In this document: positions 6,301-7,514 of the stretch, piece after piece
How positions within the stretch are numbered: position 1 is the first letter of the stretch
Layout of the letters: every line of letters starts with the position of its first letter
NCBI GenBank assembly: GCA_018644745.1
Contig: JABGPX010000494.1
Coordinates: forward strand, 1-7,514
DNA from: Spirochaetales bacterium
GTDB lineage: Bacteria > Spirochaetota > Spirochaetia > ARS1246
Direction: 5' to 3'
Length of the DNA: 7,514 nt
The notes under the pieces: model-generated
What the model was told of the DNA's origin: nothing
The model's input: only the letters and a program-made list of their open reading frames with translations
Databases searched by the model: none
Position numbers and translations under genes: made by a program

Positions 6301-6962
6301 TGGGTCGGGATCGGTGATATATCGACAGGCGAGGTAAAGATACTTAAAGAGTTCGGCAATCATCACAACCACGGCCTGTTCTCAACCACCGATCCAGAGC
6401 TGTTCCTCATACCTGAGGATTAGTGGAATGACAAGATTAGCGGCCGCCATTTCAAGTTCAATCACCGCCTCTGGATTATGGATATTAACCAGACCAGGTT
6501 TGAGAACATCAGGCCCAAGTAGTGGGATTCAGGTATGACCGCCTCCGCGTCTCATGAATGGTGGGCCCTGGATGGATTTATCTGCTTTGATGATTATGAA
6601 AAAGGAGCGCATGAATGTAACCCTGTCACACCGAAAGCAACTAATGTGTGGCAGCGACCATTGTGCCATGCCCACTGCAACGGCAACGGACACTTTGGTG
6701 TGCTGACGAAAGCTCATGCAAATGGAAAGAAAAACCTCTGGAATTGCTTTTTTATAACCGGGATACAGGTAAGGTAGTGCATATAGTCACAGCCATGCCC
6801 CAACCTGTCATTGAGCGGTCAATGTACCATTTGGATCTCCATCCCCAGTTTTCGTCCGGGGGTGAGTGGATCTGTTATACGACCCAGGTGCGGGGAGAGG
6901 TGGATGTGGCGTTGACCTCGGTGGACGCTCTAAGAAAAAAACCGAATTGTAGTCCTGTTTAG
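6301..6962 (+). pseudogene. Oligogalacturonate-lyase-like protein (PL22 type), decayed C-terminal part
   Basis: One frame reads WVGIGDISTGEVKILKEFG, NHHNHGLFSTTDPELFLIPED, then TAG (6421), W-ND..SGRHFKFNHRLWIMDI, TAG (6520), WDSGMTASASHEWW and PLCHAHC. A frameshift near 6700-6725 moves the reading into KWKEKPLELLFYNRDTGK, MPQP and MYHLDLHPQFSSGGEWICY, ending at TAG 6960-6962. In the PL22 oligogalacturonate lyase family, three histidines and a glutamine bind the catalytic metal. Here SHE, HAH and HPQ occur in that order with similar spacing, so the metal site was once complete. The enzyme would have cleaved unsaturated pectin oligomers. At least two in-frame TAGs, one frameshift and loss of the N-terminal part make it inactive. 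A further TAG at 6298 sits just before the recognisable region. Family resemblance is strong; the actual substrate is inferred. Confidence 0.85.
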
Positions 6963-7078
6963 AATTCCGCCGGAGTACAAAATGCTTGCCGAATCGCATT
7001 GCCGTGTCTGCGGTGATGCGTCGTTTCCCATGAATTATTTTCTGAGATCCTGGTCTGATGGACGCGGGTATAGTAAGC
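6943..7078 (-). pseudogene. higA-like antitoxin remnant
   Basis: Minus-strand pieces in changing frames reassemble a HigA helix-turn-helix: AYYTRVHQTRISE, then IIHGKRRITADTAMRFGKHF, then TPAEF and a QDYN tail. This matches the HigA pattern RISEIIxGKRxITADTAMRFGxxFGTxxEFWxNLQxDY. The first frame change lies in the T-run near 7037-7040, the second near 6976-6981, and the third at the position expected for Trp after AEF. The first 30 or so residues of a HigA are missing, directly against higB sequence, suggesting a deletion. The 3' end overlaps the tail of the convergent lyase pseudogene. No functional product is expected. Confidence 0.72.
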
Positions 7079-7171
7079 GATGTCGTGCGTATCGCAATCT
7101 TGTCATCGAAACCAGACACGCCACTGCTGGCTGATCCGAAGACCGTGCTGCCCAGTACGGTCTCCCTTCGA
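7079..7171 (-). pseudogene. higB-like toxin, C-terminal remnant
   Basis: The minus-strand frame reads SKGDRTGQHGLRISQQWRVW, then FR, a TGA (7103-7105), QDCDTHDI. This fits the end of HigB/RelE-type toxins (LKGDRxGQ..IRINDQWRVCFRW..GDAHDVEI), with the stop falling where tryptophan is expected. Nothing of the N-terminal half is recognisable upstream, where the frame soon meets another stop. Its position immediately upstream of the higA remnant is the normal higB-higA order. Non-functional. Confidence 0.68.
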
Positions 7172-7209
7172 CGCTTATGACCTCATACGCGTAACTGAAA
7201 CCACGGTGA

Positions 7210-7514
7210 CTAAGTGGCCTTTACCTCAAGGCTTAGGTCTAGATCCTTTTCAATCGTATGAAGTAGTACCGATAAATTTTGCGTGGTTGGATTTCCACGT
7301 CTGCTTAACATCCGGTGCAGGCCTTTCTCGTCGAAGCCAGTCTGTTCAGATAGTGTCTTGAACGAGATGTGAGCATGAACGAGGTCGCGCAATATTGAGA
7401 GTGTTGTTTCCTTATCACCTTCGACAAATGCCGAGATTGCCTCGGAAAACACGGCCGCCGTGAACTCGCGATCATCTCGTAAACGTTCAACAACGGTCTC
7501 TCGATATTCTCTGG
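7210..7514 (-). CDS. Helix-turn-helix antitoxin-like DNA-binding protein (5' end outside window)
   Basis: The frame is open from the right edge to TAG at 7210-7212, giving about 100 residues that begin REYRETVVERLRDDREFTA. The pattern (R-x-x-RETV near the start, EAISAF, L-RDLVHA, then LSEQTGFDEKGLHRMLSRRG and NPTTQNLSVLL) matches a family of about 100-residue HTH proteins that resemble antidotes of addiction modules (COG3636-like) and often sit beside RelE/HigB-type toxins. Comparison with the family suggests only a handful of N-terminal residues are missing. An internal ATG at 7452 would delete conserved sequence, so the true start lies beyond the window. Expected role: DNA-binding antitoxin and autorepressor. 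The toxin partner, if any, must lie outside, since the higB relic next door is a different, dead module. Confidence 0.82.
   Translation of the reverse strand, partial: REYRETVVERLRDDREFTAAVFSEAISAFVEGDKETTLSILRDLVHAHISFKTLSEQTGFDEKGLHRMLSRRGNPTTQNLSVLLHTIEKDLDLSLEVKAT

Noticed and set aside
6152..6312. Minus-strand open frame containing LDIDEKGQKH and ECSQTAARV
   Set aside because: No start codon, no known family, and its upstream end is antisense to the recognisable lyase fragment. Recorded only because it reads plausibly.

Overview
The window is a bacterial accessory region, a patchwork of intact toxin-type genes set among decayed fragments. The host cannot be fixed from 7.5 kb. A lipobox-bearing lipoprotein, a YbgI/NIF3-type fragment and proteobacterial-looking Fic and HepT proteins suggest a Gram-negative bacterium, with Pseudomonadota or Spirochaetota the most natural guesses. 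This is inference, not a demonstrated assignment.

Left to right: (1) positions 1-250, minus strand, hold part of a NIF3/YbgI-family protein that has lost its N-terminal part and continues past the left edge. (2) 471-2042, minus, is an intact Fic-domain protein with a canonical catalytic motif and its own inhibitory helix; its upstream DNA carries an inverted repeat and four regularly spaced GCGC-containing repeats. (3) 2105-2663 has no convincing gene. (4) 2676-4253, plus, is a secreted lipoprotein with a divergent InlB-type repeat, a PKD-like domain and a beta-propeller-like C-terminal half. (5) 4254-4455 is a GC-rich repeat followed by the probable tail of an insertion sequence. (6) 4456-5112, minus, is the C-terminal part of an IS1182-type transposase. 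(7) 5126-5946, minus, is a complete type VII toxin-antitoxin pair, mntA-hepT, with overlapping reading frames and a promoter placed so that the mntA message would be nearly leaderless. (8) 5960-6297 is a GC-rich non-coding stretch carrying a second copy of the repeat seen at 4267. (9) 6301-6962, plus, is a dead oligogalacturonate-lyase-like gene (PL22 type) with in-frame TAG codons and a frameshift. (10) 6943-7171, minus, holds the shredded remains of a higB-higA toxin-antitoxin module. (11) 7210-7514, minus, is a nearly complete helix-turn-helix antitoxin-like protein running off the right edge.

The intact genes are mostly self-contained stress or defence modules: Fic, MntA-HepT, and the HTH antitoxin whose toxin partner is probably outside the window. 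Metabolic and transposition genes are broken. Such a mix is typical of a genomic-island turnover zone, where addiction or anti-phage cassettes persist while other cargo decays. No integrase, tRNA, CRISPR array or complete insertion sequence was found.
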